NCBI GenBank assembly: GCA_022008415.1
Contig: JAIRBC010000005.1
Span: 1-64,000 of the forward strand
Reading direction: 5' to 3'
Length of the DNA: 64,000 nucleotides
DNA from: Cerina litoralis
GTDB lineage: Bacteria; Bacteroidota; Bacteroidia; Flavobacteriales; Flavobacteriaceae
Part shown: in pieces, positions 17,661-27,260 of the stretch
How positions within the stretch are numbered: the first letter of the stretch is position 1
How the letters are laid out: each line of letters opens with the position of its first letter
The notes under the pieces: generated by a model
What the model was told of the DNA's origin: nothing
Seen by the model: the letters and a program-made list of their open reading frames with translations, nothing else
Databases searched by the model: none
Translations under genes and position numbers: made by a program

Positions 17661-17741
17661 AACTACCCTTCCCTATATTTATACCCCGCCAACTCCTAAA
17701 ATAATCTTACTTTTGAAACGAAAACCAAATCCCAAAATTCT

Positions 17742-18887
17742 TTGAGGCATCTATTTTTACTCTCTTTTCTATTGGCTTTTTTTTCCTGTAAACAGGAAAA
17801 AAAACAATCAATATCCGTACCTGCGACCGTTAAAAAAATAACCATTTCCGATGCCAAAGGGTTTTCTGTCGAAAAACTAGAGGGGGGCATTACCATTGTT
17901 AGGATTACCTCCCCATGGCCTAATTCTAAAACCGGCTTTACGTATGCCCTCGTACCAAAGGAAAAAATAAACACGTCCCTTTTGGACAAAAGTGCTTATG
18001 ACGCAATAGTTCCGGTACCCGTTGAACGAATTGTGGCCACCTCTACGACCCACATTCCCGCTTTGGAGGCCCTTGGGGCGACCGATAGATTGGTAGGCTT
18101 TACCAATACGCAATATATTTCCTCCGAGGCCACGAGAAAACGTATCGAAAAAGGCGAAGTGCAAGAGCTGGGGAACAATGAAGCCATAAATACCGAAATG
18201 GTGCTGGCCCTGCAACCCGATGTAGTCTTCGGTTTTGGAATAGATGGTCAAAATAAAGCATACGAGACCTTAAAGCGTTCCGGTATTCCGGTGGTCTACA
18301 ACGGGGACTGGACGGAGGGGAGCCCGTTGGGAAAGGCGGAATGGATCAAGTTTTTTGCTCCTTTTTTCGGCAAGGAGGAAGCGGCCGATAGTATTTTTGC
18401 AGCCATAAAATCCGATTACCTAAAAGTTAAATCCTTGGCAAAAAAAGCACAAAACAAACCCGCCGTACTCAGTGGTGCCCTATACAAAGATGTTTGGTAT
18501 TTGCCGGCCGGAGAGAGTTGGGCGGCCCAATTTTTGGAAGATGCCAATGCCGACTATCTCTGGAAGAATACCAAAGGCACGGGAAGCCTGTCCCTAAGCC
18601 TCGAGAACGTACTGGTGAAGGGTCAAAGTGCCGACTTTTGGGTCTCTCCTTCGGAATATATTTCGTACCGTGGCTTAAAGGAAGGCAACCCCCATTACAC
18701 CCAGTTTGATGCCTTCCACAATAAAAAAATTTATACGTTCGCCAATACAAAAGGAGCTACGGGAGGACTGCTGTACTTTGAACTGGGCCCCAACCGTCCC
18801 GATATGATTTTAAAGGACCTGGTACATATTTTCCACCCAGAACTGTTGCCAGACTATCAACCCTATTTTTTTAAGCCTTTGGAATAG
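17742..18887 (+). CDS. ABC transporter substrate-binding lipoprotein (iron-chelate/cobalamin type)
   Basis: A 381-residue periplasmic binding protein of the BtuF/FecB type. The start must be TTG 17744-adjacent codon (17742), because no in-frame ATG precedes the signal peptide 'RHLFLLSFLLAFFSC' with its lipobox Cys. The two-lobed fold is seen in 'VERIVATSTTHIPALEALGATDRLVG' and 'MVLALQPDVVFGFGIDGQNK', with 'TKGATGGLLYFELGPNRPD' near the C-terminus. A TACTTTTG element lies 27 bases upstream of the start. The permease follows at 19069, but no ATPase gene does. Confidence 0.88.
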   Translation: MRHLFLLSFLLAFFSCKQEKKQSISVPATVKKITISDAKGFSVEKLEGGITIVRITSPWPNSKTGFTYALVPKEKINTSLLDKSAYDAIVPVPVERIVATSTTHIPALEALGATDRLVGFTNTQYISSEATRKRIEKGEVQELGNNEAINTEMVLALQPDVVFGFGIDGQNKAYETLKRSGIPVVYNGDWTEGSPLGKAEWIKFFAPFFGKEEAADSIFAAIKSDYLKVKSLAKKAQNKPAVLSGALYKDVWYLPAGESWAAQFLEDANADYLWKNTKGTGSLSLSLENVLVKGQSADFWVSPSEYISYRGLKEGNPHYTQFDAFHNKKIYTFANTKGATGGLLYFELGPNRPDMILKDLVHIFHPELLPDYQPYFFKPLE

Positions 18888-19068
18888 CTAAACTATGGAT
18901 TGGAAATGCACAGCACCGAAACGGTTGTGACAGACGCAATGAAATTACCTCCGAACGGTCGGGGGTTAGTGGATTTTTAAGCTATTTGGTCTGCCCGCCT
19001 TTATAACTTAATGATCTATAACCTGAAGTGATTTAAACTTTTTACTTTCTAACCAATAATTGTGGCCC

Positions 19069-20100
19069 GTGAATCCCTCAAAAAGATATCGCATTTCATT
19101 TTTACTGCTACTTGTGGTACTGTTGGTTTGTTTCGGACTAAATATAGCCTTAGGCTCGGTTTCCATTCCTATCCGGGATATTTTTACCTCCATTTTTGAG
19201 GGAAGGTCCGGAAATAGTTCCTTGAATTATATCATATGGAACTATAGGATCCCGAAGGCGCTTACCGCCATTTTTGTGGGGGGCGGATTAGCTATAAGCG
19301 GTCTTCTGATGCAGACGCTCTTTAGAAATCCCTTGGCGGGTCCTTTTGTCCTGGGCATTAGTTCGGGGGCAAGCTTGGGAGCTGCCTTTGTAATCATGGG
19401 GGTATCGCTTTTTCCAGGTTTGGCGGCTTATGGCCTTCTAAACGATATCACTTTGGCGATTGCATCTAGTTTGGGAAGCTTTTTGGTACTACTCGTGGTT
19501 TTAGTGGTCGCCTCTAGAGTTAAGGACACTATGGCCCTGCTCATTATTGGACTTATGTTCGGCAGTATTACCACAGCCATTGTTAGCGTGCTTTCCTATT
19601 TCACCAATTCGGACAAGTTACAGCAATACATTTTTTGGTCCTTCGGCAGTATCGGTAACCTTTCCTGGCACCAATTAGGCCTGCTTTTTCTTGTGGTTTT
19701 ACTCGGTACGCTTATGGGAGTAATCTCCATTAAAACGCTTAATGCACTTTTATTGGGCGAGAAATATGCGAGAAGCTTAGGGGTAAATCTTAAAAAATCG
19801 CGTTTTGTTCTAATTCTGGCCACGGGATTGTTGGCCGGTGGGGTTACTGCCTTTGCCGGGCCAATCGCCTTTATCGGTTTGGCCGTACCCCATTTGACCC
19901 GGCAGGTTTTCAACACCACCGATCACAGGATTTTGGTTCCCGCTGTATTGGTATACGGGGCCATTATAATGCTGATTTGCGATACCATTGCCCAATTGCC
20001 TACCTCTGCCCAGGTATTGCCAATCAACGCCATTACCTCCCTTATAGGTGCTCCGGTAGTAATTTGGCTCCTTGTACGGAAAAGAAAAATGGTCTTTTGA
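19069..20100 (+). CDS. FecCD/BtuC-family ABC permease
   Basis: A 343-residue inner membrane permease with about ten helices. 'GLAISGLLMQTLFRNPLAGPF' and 'LGISSGASLGAAF' (about residues 67-103) are the family signature, and 'LLGEKYARSLGVNLKKSR' is the coupling-helix region that contacts the ATPase. I prefer GTG 19069 ('NPSKRYRISF'); a TTG at 19060 is also in frame. It pairs with the binding protein 180 bases upstream. The ATPase subunit must be encoded elsewhere. The ligand is likely an iron chelate or a corrinoid. Confidence 0.9.
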   Translation: MNPSKRYRISFLLLLVVLLVCFGLNIALGSVSIPIRDIFTSIFEGRSGNSSLNYIIWNYRIPKALTAIFVGGGLAISGLLMQTLFRNPLAGPFVLGISSGASLGAAFVIMGVSLFPGLAAYGLLNDITLAIASSLGSFLVLLVVLVVASRVKDTMALLIIGLMFGSITTAIVSVLSYFTNSDKLQQYIFWSFGSIGNLSWHQLGLLFLVVLLGTLMGVISIKTLNALLLGEKYARSLGVNLKKSRFVLILATGLLAGGVTAFAGPIAFIGLAVPHLTRQVFNTTDHRILVPAVLVYGAIIMLICDTIAQLPTSAQVLPINAITSLIGAPVVIWLLVRKRKMVF

Positions 20101-20140
20101 GAATAGTAATTATACTTTTAGTATTACCAATTCTGAATTA

Positions 20141-21448
20141 TCAAACCCTCACGATACGGGCCCCTATAGCGCGTAGCCTGGAATCTATATCCTCGTATCC
20201 GCGGTCTATCTGCTCTATGTTATGGATCGTGGAGGTGCCTTTGGCCGAAAGTGCCGCGATCAACAGGGAAACGCCGGCCCTGATATCGGGAGATACCATG
20301 GTGGTCGCCTTTAGGGTCGATTTAAAATCGTGTCCGATCACGGTGGCCCTATGCGGATCGCACAAGATAATCTTTGCCCCCATATCGATAAGCTTATCGA
20401 CAAAGAACAATCGGCTTTCAAACATTTTTTGATGAATCAGGACCTCCCCTTTGGCCTGGGTGGCAACCACCAGGATAATACTCAGCAAATCTGGTGTAAG
20501 ACCTGGCCAGGGGGCATCTGAAACGGTTAAAATGGAACCATCTATATAGTTCTGAATTTTATACCCGTCCATGTGTTCGGGGATAACAATATCGTCGCCC
20601 TTTCTCTCTAAGGTGATTCCCAATTTTCGGAAAACACCGGGAATTTGGCCCAGGTTCTCCCAACTCACATTTTTGATGGTGAGCTCGCTCCGGGTCATGG
20701 CGGCCAAACCGATCCAACTGCCAATTTCTATCATGTCGGGGAGCATGGTATGTTCGGTTCCTCCCAATTTATCGACGCCTTCTATAACTAAAAGATTGGA
20801 GCCCAACCCTGTGATTTTGGCCCCCATCCTGTTCAACATATGGCACAATTGCTGTAGATAGGGTTCGCAAGCCGCGTTGTAAATTGTGGTCTTACCTTCG
20901 GCCAAGACGGCAGCCATCACGATATTCGCGGTCCCTGTTACCGACGCTTCGTCCAAGAGCATATAGGTGCCCTTGAGTTTCTTGGCTTCTACGCCATAGA
21001 AATGTTCTTCTTTGTTATATCTGAATTTTGCACCAAGACCGATAAATCCCTCAAAATGTGTGTCTAGCCTGCGCCTTCCAATTTTATCGCCGCCCGGTTT
21101 GGGAATATAGCCTACGCCAAAGCGTGCCAACAATGGCCCGACCAACATAATAGACCCCCGTAAACCCCGTCCGTCGTGCTTAAATTCGTCGGACTGCATG
21201 TATTCCAGGTTTACATCATCGGCAATAAATGAATAGGAGCCCTTTCCTTTTTTTTGAATCTTCACCCCAAGGTCCTCTAGAAGGGAAATTAATTTATTTA
21301 CATCCACAATATCGGGAATGTTGTGGATCGTAATTTCCTCTGGGGTTAAAAGTACGGCGCATAGTATTTGGAGTGCCTCATTTTTGGCACCTTGTGGCGT
21401 AATTTCACCTTGAAGTTGGTGGCCACCTTCAATTGTAAACGTTCCCAT
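20141..21448 (-). CDS. murA: UDP-N-acetylglucosamine 1-carboxyvinyltransferase
   Basis: A 435-residue enzyme of the first committed step of peptidoglycan synthesis: transfer of enolpyruvate from PEP to UDP-GlcNAc. 'QGAKNEALQILCAVLLT' (Lys-Asn substrate contact, about residues 19-35), 'RGSIMLVGPLLARFG' and 'DAPWPGLTPDLLSI' are diagnostic. The active-site loop reads 'PGGDKIGRR' with Asp121 where E. coli has Cys115, the residue alkylated by fosfomycin. Asp variants of MurA in other bacteria are active and fosfomycin-insensitive. It follows the DUF4290 gene by 15 bases in one transcription unit. Confidence 0.96.
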   Translation of the reverse strand: MGTFTIEGGHQLQGEITPQGAKNEALQILCAVLLTPEEITIHNIPDIVDVNKLISLLEDLGVKIQKKGKGSYSFIADDVNLEYMQSDEFKHDGRGLRGSIMLVGPLLARFGVGYIPKPGGDKIGRRRLDTHFEGFIGLGAKFRYNKEEHFYGVEAKKLKGTYMLLDEASVTGTANIVMAAVLAEGKTTIYNAACEPYLQQLCHMLNRMGAKITGLGSNLLVIEGVDKLGGTEHTMLPDMIEIGSWIGLAAMTRSELTIKNVSWENLGQIPGVFRKLGITLERKGDDIVIPEHMDGYKIQNYIDGSILTVSDAPWPGLTPDLLSIILVVATQAKGEVLIHQKMFESRLFFVDKLIDMGAKIILCDPHRATVIGHDFKSTLKATTMVSPDIRAGVSLLIAALSAKGTSTIHNIEQIDRGYEDIDSRLRAIGARIVRV

Positions 21449-21463
21449 TGAGCGTTATAAGGT

Positions 21464-22120
21464 TTAATATCGCTTTTTTCCGCGACTATTTGTATTTCTT
21501 GGATTTTTCTTTCCGCTTGTGGTCCTTGCAGATTTTGCGGGCCTCGATTTTAGAAATTGATCGCTTTCCGTAAGGTTTTCACCCTCCGATGCCATGTCTA
21601 TTTGTCCATCGCTCAATTCATAAAGATGCTTAAAGATCACTTGATCGTCCACCGTGTCCTTGTTCCAATTAAGGTAACTTTTCTTCATGTGGTTGGCAAT
21701 TACGTACTCTAGTCCTTCCCTCATTTCACCCTTTTCCCATTTTACCGCCACATCTATCATCCTCTTTATATTGTTGCCATAAAAACGATACTTGGGAAAG
21801 TTTTGGGGGTAGTTCAACGGTTCCGGCCTTTGTTGTAAGGTTTCCTTGGGGGTGATGGGAAATGGTGACTCCACGTCTAGTTTAAAATCGGACATGATAA
21901 ACAACTGGTCCCATAATTTGTGTTGAAAATCCGGCACATCCCTCAAATGGGGCTGTATGTTGCCCATTACACTGATTATGGCCTTGGCCACGCGATTGCG
22001 TTCCCCATCGTCCCTGATCGAAACCGCATGGTCGACCATTTTTTGAAAATGCCGCCCGTATTCCGGAATAATAAGCTTGGATCGTTCCGTATTGTATTCT
22101 AAGTTTTCTACTAAATTCAA
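21464..22120 (-). CDS. DUF4290 protein of unknown function
   Basis: A 218-residue soluble protein of the Bacteroidota family DUF4290. 'NTERSKLIIPEYGRHFQKMVDHAV' near the N-terminus and 'PEPLNYPQNFPKYRFYGNNIKRMID' are conserved blocks. The C-terminus is a basic tail ('KSARTTSGKKNPRNTNSRGK'). I place the start at TTG 22120, which gives 'MNLVENLEYNTERS' as in relatives; ATG 22180 would add 20 residues not typical for the family. It lies just upstream of murA, a frequent pairing, so a role in envelope growth is conceivable but unproven. Confidence 0.82.
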   Translation of the reverse strand: MNLVENLEYNTERSKLIIPEYGRHFQKMVDHAVSIRDDGERNRVAKAIISVMGNIQPHLRDVPDFQHKLWDQLFIMSDFKLDVESPFPITPKETLQQRPEPLNYPQNFPKYRFYGNNIKRMIDVAVKWEKGEMREGLEYVIANHMKKSYLNWNKDTVDDQVIFKHLYELSDGQIDMASEGENLTESDQFLKSRPAKSARTTSGKKNPRNTNSRGKKRY

Positions 22121-22180
22121 ATTGTAAGATTTATCTAATGTTAAGTTAAGCCAAAGGTGCCGCAAAATCCACGATTGCAT

Positions 22181-22538
22181 TACAAGTCATTTCAATTTGG
22201 GCCTAACAAATGGTGAAGTGTAGATTGATAACGGCCGCAAAGTAACAAAATTATACAACAAATGCTATTTTAGGAGCTATTTTGAAGTTTATAACAGGTT
22301 CTAGTAGTGTTAAAATGAGATAGGTAAAGGATGGAAAATATGAGATAAAAGAAGAATGACGCAAGGACGAAGGCCCGAATCATTAAAAATTTCAGTTTTG
22401 TAACCCAAACCAAATTTTTGATCAAGCTAACCCAGAATTGAACTTTTCTTTAATCCTTTGTCCTTATGTCCATGGTCCTTTCTACTATGGTTTGAACACA
22501 TAATATTTAAAATGCCTGCTTAGGATAAAATTTTGCGC
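22181..22538. other. Gap with degenerate word repeats
   Basis: No gene recognised. 22370-22395 and 22445-22490 hold variants of the GACGAAGG/TCCTTTGTCC words seen also at 50-80 and 56790-56815. Otherwise plain AT-rich sequence. Confidence 0.55.
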
Positions 22539-22826
22539 TTACAGGGATATTACCCCTTCAATGAGTCCCACCTCCTTATATTTTTTAATTACCTCATCCG
22601 GATTCTTGAGGTTTACGGTAACCGAAACGCTAGTGTACTTGCCTTTGCTAGATTTCTTAGACTCTATTACAGCTCCCGTATTGTCGAACACTTTATTGAT
22701 CTGATCAATTTTATCCCTATCGGTCGGCACAATAAATTTATACAGAAAGTCTGACGGCCAAGCGCTTGTTTCGGCCAATTGTTCCTTGAGCCGGGCATAA
22801 AATTCATTTGCTTTTTTGGAATCCAT
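22539..22826 (-). CDS. DUF493 (YbeD-like) protein
   Basis: A 95-residue ACT-like alpha-beta protein. 'AWPSDFLYKFIVPTDRDKIDQI' (about residues 22-43), the Ser/Lys-rich 'ESKKSSKGKYTSVSVTV' strand and 'DEVIKKYKEVGLIEGVISL' fit DUF493. In E. coli YbeD sits beside the lipoate genes; no such neighbours occur here. Function unknown, probably a small regulatory domain. Single gene. Confidence 0.85.
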   Translation of the reverse strand: MDSKKANEFYARLKEQLAETSAWPSDFLYKFIVPTDRDKIDQINKVFDNTGAVIESKKSSKGKYTSVSVTVNLKNPDEVIKKYKEVGLIEGVISL

Positions 22827-23194
22827 TGTTTTCTTTTTGCAAAGATAATGAAGTGATTTAAACTTCTGGTTCTACAAGTATATTTGGGTCGAAGGTAAGT
22901 TTCCGTAAATCCCAACAATGAACATCCTTCCATCTATCCATGAACACCCCCTTCCCTAGTGGGCGTTAGGGAACGGACAGAACGATCATTTAAATAAAAA
23001 TCGGAAATTTGCCAAACACCCTGTATTTCGGAGAATAACCGGCTTTGGAAAACTTTTAAAATGTACCTATTTTTTTGTGTTACCGTTAATTCATTACTTT
23101 GCGTCCTAGTTATAAACCCGTTTTAACTTTTTCTAGTGGACTATAAGCATTTACTTCCTAAATTTTAAATGGGTTCTGTGATAAATAATAGCTT
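22827..23194. other. Gap with a possible promoter for the ATPase/RecQ operon
   Basis: No gene seen. A TTTG (23074-23077), 17 bases, TACTTTG (23095-23101) arrangement resembles a Bacteroidota promoter and would give a transcript starting about 85 bases before the GTG at 23195. Confidence 0.4.
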
Positions 23195-23743
23195 GTGGAG
23201 CCAAAAAAAATTGTAATTACCGGAGGTCCGGGGTCTGGCAAGACTTCGGTGGTACAAAAGTTACAAGAAGAGGGATTTACCTGTATCCACGAGATATCCA
23301 GGAGTATTACCTTGGAAGCCAGGTCCCAAGGGATTCCACAACTTTTTTTATCGGATCCCCTATTGTTCAGCAAGCGAATTTTGGAAGGCAGAATCGCGCA
23401 GTTTAAAAGCGTTTCCAAAACGGATGGCCCGTATGTTTTTTTTGATCGTGGAATCCCGGACGTCATCGCTTATATGGATTGTGCGGGGCAGCCTTACGAC
23501 AATAGTTTTACCGACGCCTGTAAAAATTACACGTATGACCAGGTGTTCCTGTTGCCGCCCTGGGAAGAAATCTATACGGCTGACAACGAACGTTATGAAG
23601 ATTTTCGGGAGGCCTTGCTCTTGTACGGCTTTTTAAAACGGACCTATGAAAAATACGGTTACAAAATCCTGGAAGTCCCAATCGGTACCATAACCGAAAG
23701 GGTTACCTTCATAGTAAACCATCTAAAAAACAATAATGTCTAG
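23195..23743 (+). CDS. AAA_28-type P-loop ATPase/kinase-like protein
   Basis: A 182-residue P-loop protein starting with GTG ('VEPKKIVITGGPGSGKTSV'). Walker A is at about residues 9-16. 'VFFDRGIPDVIAYMD' (about 76-90) is the second conserved block, and 'YDQVFLLPPWEEIYTADNERYE' resembles the lid region of nucleotide kinases. The family is described as AAA_28 with unknown substrate. Its end overlaps the start of recQ by 8 bases, so they are co-translated. Coupling to a helicase hints at a nucleic-acid or nucleotide link, by position only. Confidence 0.85.
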   Translation: MEPKKIVITGGPGSGKTSVVQKLQEEGFTCIHEISRSITLEARSQGIPQLFLSDPLLFSKRILEGRIAQFKSVSKTDGPYVFFDRGIPDVIAYMDCAGQPYDNSFTDACKNYTYDQVFLLPPWEEIYTADNERYEDFREALLLYGFLKRTYEKYGYKILEVPIGTITERVTFIVNHLKNNNV

Positions 23744-25637
23744 GGCAACCCGCGAGATTCTTCAAAAGTATTGGGGCTTTCGGGAATTTAAGGGCTCCCA
23801 AGAGAATATCATCGACACCATTCTGGAAGGCCGCGACGTGTTGGCACTTATGCCCACCGGAGGTGGTAAGTCACTTTGTTATCAGGTGCCGGCACTGGCC
23901 ACAGCTGGTATCTGTGTTGTGGTTTCGCCCTTGATAGCCCTTATCCAAGATCAGGTAAACTCCCTTAGAAAGAGAGGGATCAAAGCCCTTGCCCTGGTCG
24001 GCGGCATTTCATTTGATGAGATGAACGACCTATTGGATAATAGCCTTTACGGTAATTACAAATTTTTATACCTGTCCCCAGAGCGCCTCCAACAAGAAAT
24101 TGTACGGGAAAGAATACAGCAAATGGACGTAAGCCTTTTGGCAATAGACGAAGCGCACTGTATTTCCCAATGGGGAAACGATTTTCGTCCCGCCTATCTC
24201 AACTGTTCCATTTTAAGGGAATTGGCCCCGGATACCCCAATGATAGCGCTCACTGCCACTGCTACCCAACAAGTGGCCCGTGATATTGTAGACAACCTAC
24301 AAATGACGGAAGCCCTGGTAGTAAAGGATTCCTTCTCCAGGGAAAATATCGCCTACAAAGTACTAGTGGTCGAGGATAAACGATACCGACTAAAAGAATT
24401 ATGTGCCCAAAATTCCAAAAGCATCATTGTTTATGTGCGTTCACGAAGGCTGGCAGAACAAACGGCCCAATACCTAAACAAAAATGGTAGTAACGCCACT
24501 TTTTTCCACGGCGGAATTTCACAAAAGGAGAAAAAGAAAAGATTGGAAGGCTGGATGGAGAATAAAGCTAAGATTATGGTGGCTACCAACGCATTTGGGA
24601 TGGGAGTGGACAAACCAGACGTAGGATTGGTGGTCCATTTCCAAGTTCCCGACAGTTTGGAGAATTACTTTCAAGAAAGCGGGAGGGCCGGGCGGGACGG
24701 AAATCCGGCAGCGGCTGTCCTCATTACCAACCAAACGGATGAAAGTCAAGTTAAAAATCAGTTCTTAAGTGTCTTGCCCGATATTCCCTTTATCAAGATG
24801 TTGTACCAAAAACTGAACAACCACTTTCAGATCGCCTATGGAGAAGGGACCGATGAAAATTTTCAGTTTAATTTTAATGCGTTTTGCGACACCTATAAGT
24901 TGAACCAGGCCCTTAGCTATGACGGATTGCGCATATTGGACCAAAACTCGGTAATAGCCCTTTCGGAAAGGTTTTCCAAAAAAACCACCGTTAGGTTCAT
25001 TGCCACGAAGGACCAGCTTTTTAATTACCTCGACAACAATCGGAATACGGCAGCACCCACCCAAGTGATCCTAAGGACCTACGGTGGAATTTTTGATTAC
25101 GACACCAAAATAAATACTCTTTTAATCGCCAAGAAAGCAAATTTGCCAGAGAAAAAGATCATTGCCCAATTAGAACAACTAAAGACGGATGGTATTATAG
25201 ATTACACCGCACAACCGAGCGATCTGGAGATTGTGTTTTTGGTCCCGCGGGAAGACGATCGGACCATCAATGTTTTTGCCCATAAAATTAAGGCACAACA
25301 ACGGGTAAAAACAGACAATGTGGAGCGCATGTTAAACTACATTAAGAACGATAAAATATGTAGGAATAGGCAATTGTTGTCCTATTTTGGAGAAGAGAAA
25401 ATGGACAACTGTGGGATATGCGATGTCTGTACATCATTGCGGGAGGTAGATAAGGACGTTCTAAAATTGGTCGAACATGATATTCTGACCCTACTAAAGC
25501 AAAAAGAGCAATCTTCCCGTGAAATAATAAAACTGCTGCCGTACAAGGAAGCCGCTATCCTATCTACCATTCAGGGTTTATTGGAGGATGGAAAAATTAA
25601 TATCAATACCAAAAATGAATATAAATTAATATCTTAG
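23736..25637 (+). CDS. recQ: ATP-dependent DNA helicase RecQ
   Basis: A 633-residue superfamily 2 helicase (3'-5') acting in recombination and replication restart. Motif I 'MPTGGGKSLCYQVPA' (about residues 39-53), DEAH motif 'AIDEAHCISQWGNDFRPAY', 'ALTATAT' and motif VI 'QESGRAGRDG' are clear. The RecQ zinc site is seen in 'CRNRQLLSYFGEEKMDNCGI' and the following 'CDVC', then a winged-helix region. No HRDC domain follows, so it is a short RecQ. Overlaps the AAA_28 gene by 8 bases. Confidence 0.95.
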   Translation: MSRATREILQKYWGFREFKGSQENIIDTILEGRDVLALMPTGGGKSLCYQVPALATAGICVVVSPLIALIQDQVNSLRKRGIKALALVGGISFDEMNDLLDNSLYGNYKFLYLSPERLQQEIVRERIQQMDVSLLAIDEAHCISQWGNDFRPAYLNCSILRELAPDTPMIALTATATQQVARDIVDNLQMTEALVVKDSFSRENIAYKVLVVEDKRYRLKELCAQNSKSIIVYVRSRRLAEQTAQYLNKNGSNATFFHGGISQKEKKKRLEGWMENKAKIMVATNAFGMGVDKPDVGLVVHFQVPDSLENYFQESGRAGRDGNPAAAVLITNQTDESQVKNQFLSVLPDIPFIKMLYQKLNNHFQIAYGEGTDENFQFNFNAFCDTYKLNQALSYDGLRILDQNSVIALSERFSKKTTVRFIATKDQLFNYLDNNRNTAAPTQVILRTYGGIFDYDTKINTLLIAKKANLPEKKIIAQLEQLKTDGIIDYTAQPSDLEIVFLVPREDDRTINVFAHKIKAQQRVKTDNVERMLNYIKNDKICRNRQLLSYFGEEKMDNCGICDVCTSLREVDKDVLKLVEHDILTLLKQKEQSSREIIKLLPYKEAAILSTIQGLLEDGKININTKNEYKLIS

Positions 25638-25847
25638 AAATTCTGAGAATTATCTCACATCGCCGATCTACGGGGTCGGCATTGAAATACGTACGTCGAT
25701 GAATTATTACGCCGCATGGCGCAATTTAATCCAGCCGAAATTTCGGGTTTTAAAGTGGTAGGAGTAAATTTAGGAGTATAATCGGGAAGGCGAAAGAGCC
25801 GTGAATCTAATAATTAACACCAGCTTATTGGTACGAATCTAGTCTAT

Positions 25848-26795
25848 ATGGAACCTTTGCGGATCGTTTTTTTGGGGACCCCCGAGTTTGCCGTTGCAAC
25901 CTTGGATCATCTTATAAAACACAAGTACCACGTAGTTGGGGTAATTACAGCACCGGACAGGCCTGCTGGCCGGGGTAGAAAACTACATGGTTCCGCTGTC
26001 AAGGAATACGCCCAGGCCCATGGGCTAAAGGTACTACAGCCCACCAATCTTAAGGATGCGTTGTTTTTGGAGGATCTTAAAGCATTACGGGCAAACCTCC
26101 AGGTAGTAGTAGCCTTCAGGATGTTGCCGCGAGAAGTTTGGCAAATGCCCAAATACGGAACGTTTAACCTACATGCCTCCCTCCTACCCAACTACCGCGG
26201 TGCGGCCCCTATTAACTGGGCCATCATAAACGGGGAGACCGAAACCGGTGTCACTACGTTCTATATTGATGACAAAATAGATACGGGAGAAATTATTTGG
26301 CAGGAAAAAACAAATATTCTACCCGATGAAACTGCAGGATCCCTGCACGACAAGCTTATGGAGCTTGGGGCAATACTGGTTATAAAGACAATTCAACTTA
26401 TAGAGCAAGGCAAGGTAGAGCGGAAAAAACAGGGCGATGTTCAAAAGTTAAAAAGCGCGAATAAAATACATAAGGAAACCTGTAGGATAGATTGGAACCG
26501 TCCATTAGACGCAATTTACAACCATATCCGAGGCCTTAGTCCCTATCCCACAGCCTGGACCAATTTGCACAATGCAGGTAAAACCAGTGTCCTTAAAATT
26601 TATTCGGGCGTTAAAACAAGGGAAGTCCACACCTTTAAAAACGGAACTTTGTTGCACGATAAAAAAAATATAAAGGTTGCAGTACCGGGAGGATTTCTGG
26701 AATTACAGGAAGTCCAGCTGCCGGGAAAACGAAAAATGAAGGTCCAAGAACTTCTCAATGGCACCACCCTCTCTGCAACCGCCCATGTACATTGA
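25848..26795 (+). CDS. fmt: Methionyl-tRNA formyltransferase
   Basis: A 315-residue enzyme that formylates initiator Met-tRNA with 10-formyl-THF. 'RIVFLGTPEFAVATLDHL' starts the Rossmann fold, 'TAPDRPAGRGRKL' follows, and the catalytic block 'NLHASLLPNYRGAAPINWA' (about residues 107-125) carries the Asn/His pair. The C-terminal tRNA-binding domain starts near residue 205 ('CRIDWNRPLDAIYNHIRGLSP'). Downstream of recQ by 210 bases and followed by the HU gene, a common flavobacterial order. Confidence 0.96.
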   Translation: MEPLRIVFLGTPEFAVATLDHLIKHKYHVVGVITAPDRPAGRGRKLHGSAVKEYAQAHGLKVLQPTNLKDALFLEDLKALRANLQVVVAFRMLPREVWQMPKYGTFNLHASLLPNYRGAAPINWAIINGETETGVTTFYIDDKIDTGEIIWQEKTNILPDETAGSLHDKLMELGAILVIKTIQLIEQGKVERKKQGDVQKLKSANKIHKETCRIDWNRPLDAIYNHIRGLSPYPTAWTNLHNAGKTSVLKIYSGVKTREVHTFKNGTLLHDKKNIKVAVPGGFLELQEVQLPGKRKMKVQELLNGTTLSATAHVH

Positions 26796-26891
26796 CTTGA
26801 CCTTATACGAGGCAATTAGCGTAAAAAATGCCTTACGTTATCAACAAACGTTTCAAGTTATCAACAAAAACGTCTATTTCCCTTGATTTTA

Positions 26892-26922
26892 CTTGTGTTA
26901 ACCGCAAATCCATATAAATTTG
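26892..26922 (+). promoter_or_regulatory. Bacteroidota-type promoter of the HU gene
   Basis: CTTG (26892-26895), 19 bases, TAAATTTG (26915-26922), 42 bases before the ATG. A near-consensus vegetative promoter, as expected for an abundant nucleoid protein. Confidence 0.75.
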
Positions 26923-26964
26923 TTCGAGTATTAATTATTTAATAACAATTAATTTAATAGTATT

Positions 26965-27237
26965 ATGAACAAAACAGAATTAATCGATGCTATGGCAGCA
27001 GACGCTGGAATTACAAAGGCAGCGGCAAAAAAAGCTTTAGAATCCTTTTTGGGCAACGTAGAAGGATCTCTTAAAAAAGGTGGACGTGTATCATTGGTAG
27101 GATTTGGATCTTGGTCCGTATCTAGAAGAAATGCCAGGGAAGGAAGAAATCCTCAAACAGGTAAAACTATCCAAATCGCAGCAAAAAATGTTGTGAAATT
27201 TAAAGCTGGTGCTGAATTGAGCAATTCGGTAAACTAG
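26965..27237 (+). CDS. HU-family DNA-binding protein
   Basis: A 90-residue histone-like nucleoid protein that binds and bends DNA as a dimer. 'MNKTELIDAMAADAGITKAA' starts the helical part, 'GRVSLVGFGSWSVSRRNAR' leads to the beta arm and 'GRNPQTGKTIQIAAKNVV' contains the arm tip with the intercalating Pro. Strong promoter and terminator flank it, so it is a single-gene unit. Confidence 0.97.
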   Translation: MNKTELIDAMAADAGITKAAAKKALESFLGNVEGSLKKGGRVSLVGFGSWSVSRRNAREGRNPQTGKTIQIAAKNVVKFKAGAELSNSVN

Positions 27238-27260
27238 TCCAACGATTCTAGAAAATTACA

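Noticed and set aside
17661..17741. Cobalamin riboswitch upstream of the binding-protein gene
   Set aside because: The space is about 80 bases with no B12-box-like sequence, far too short for the element.
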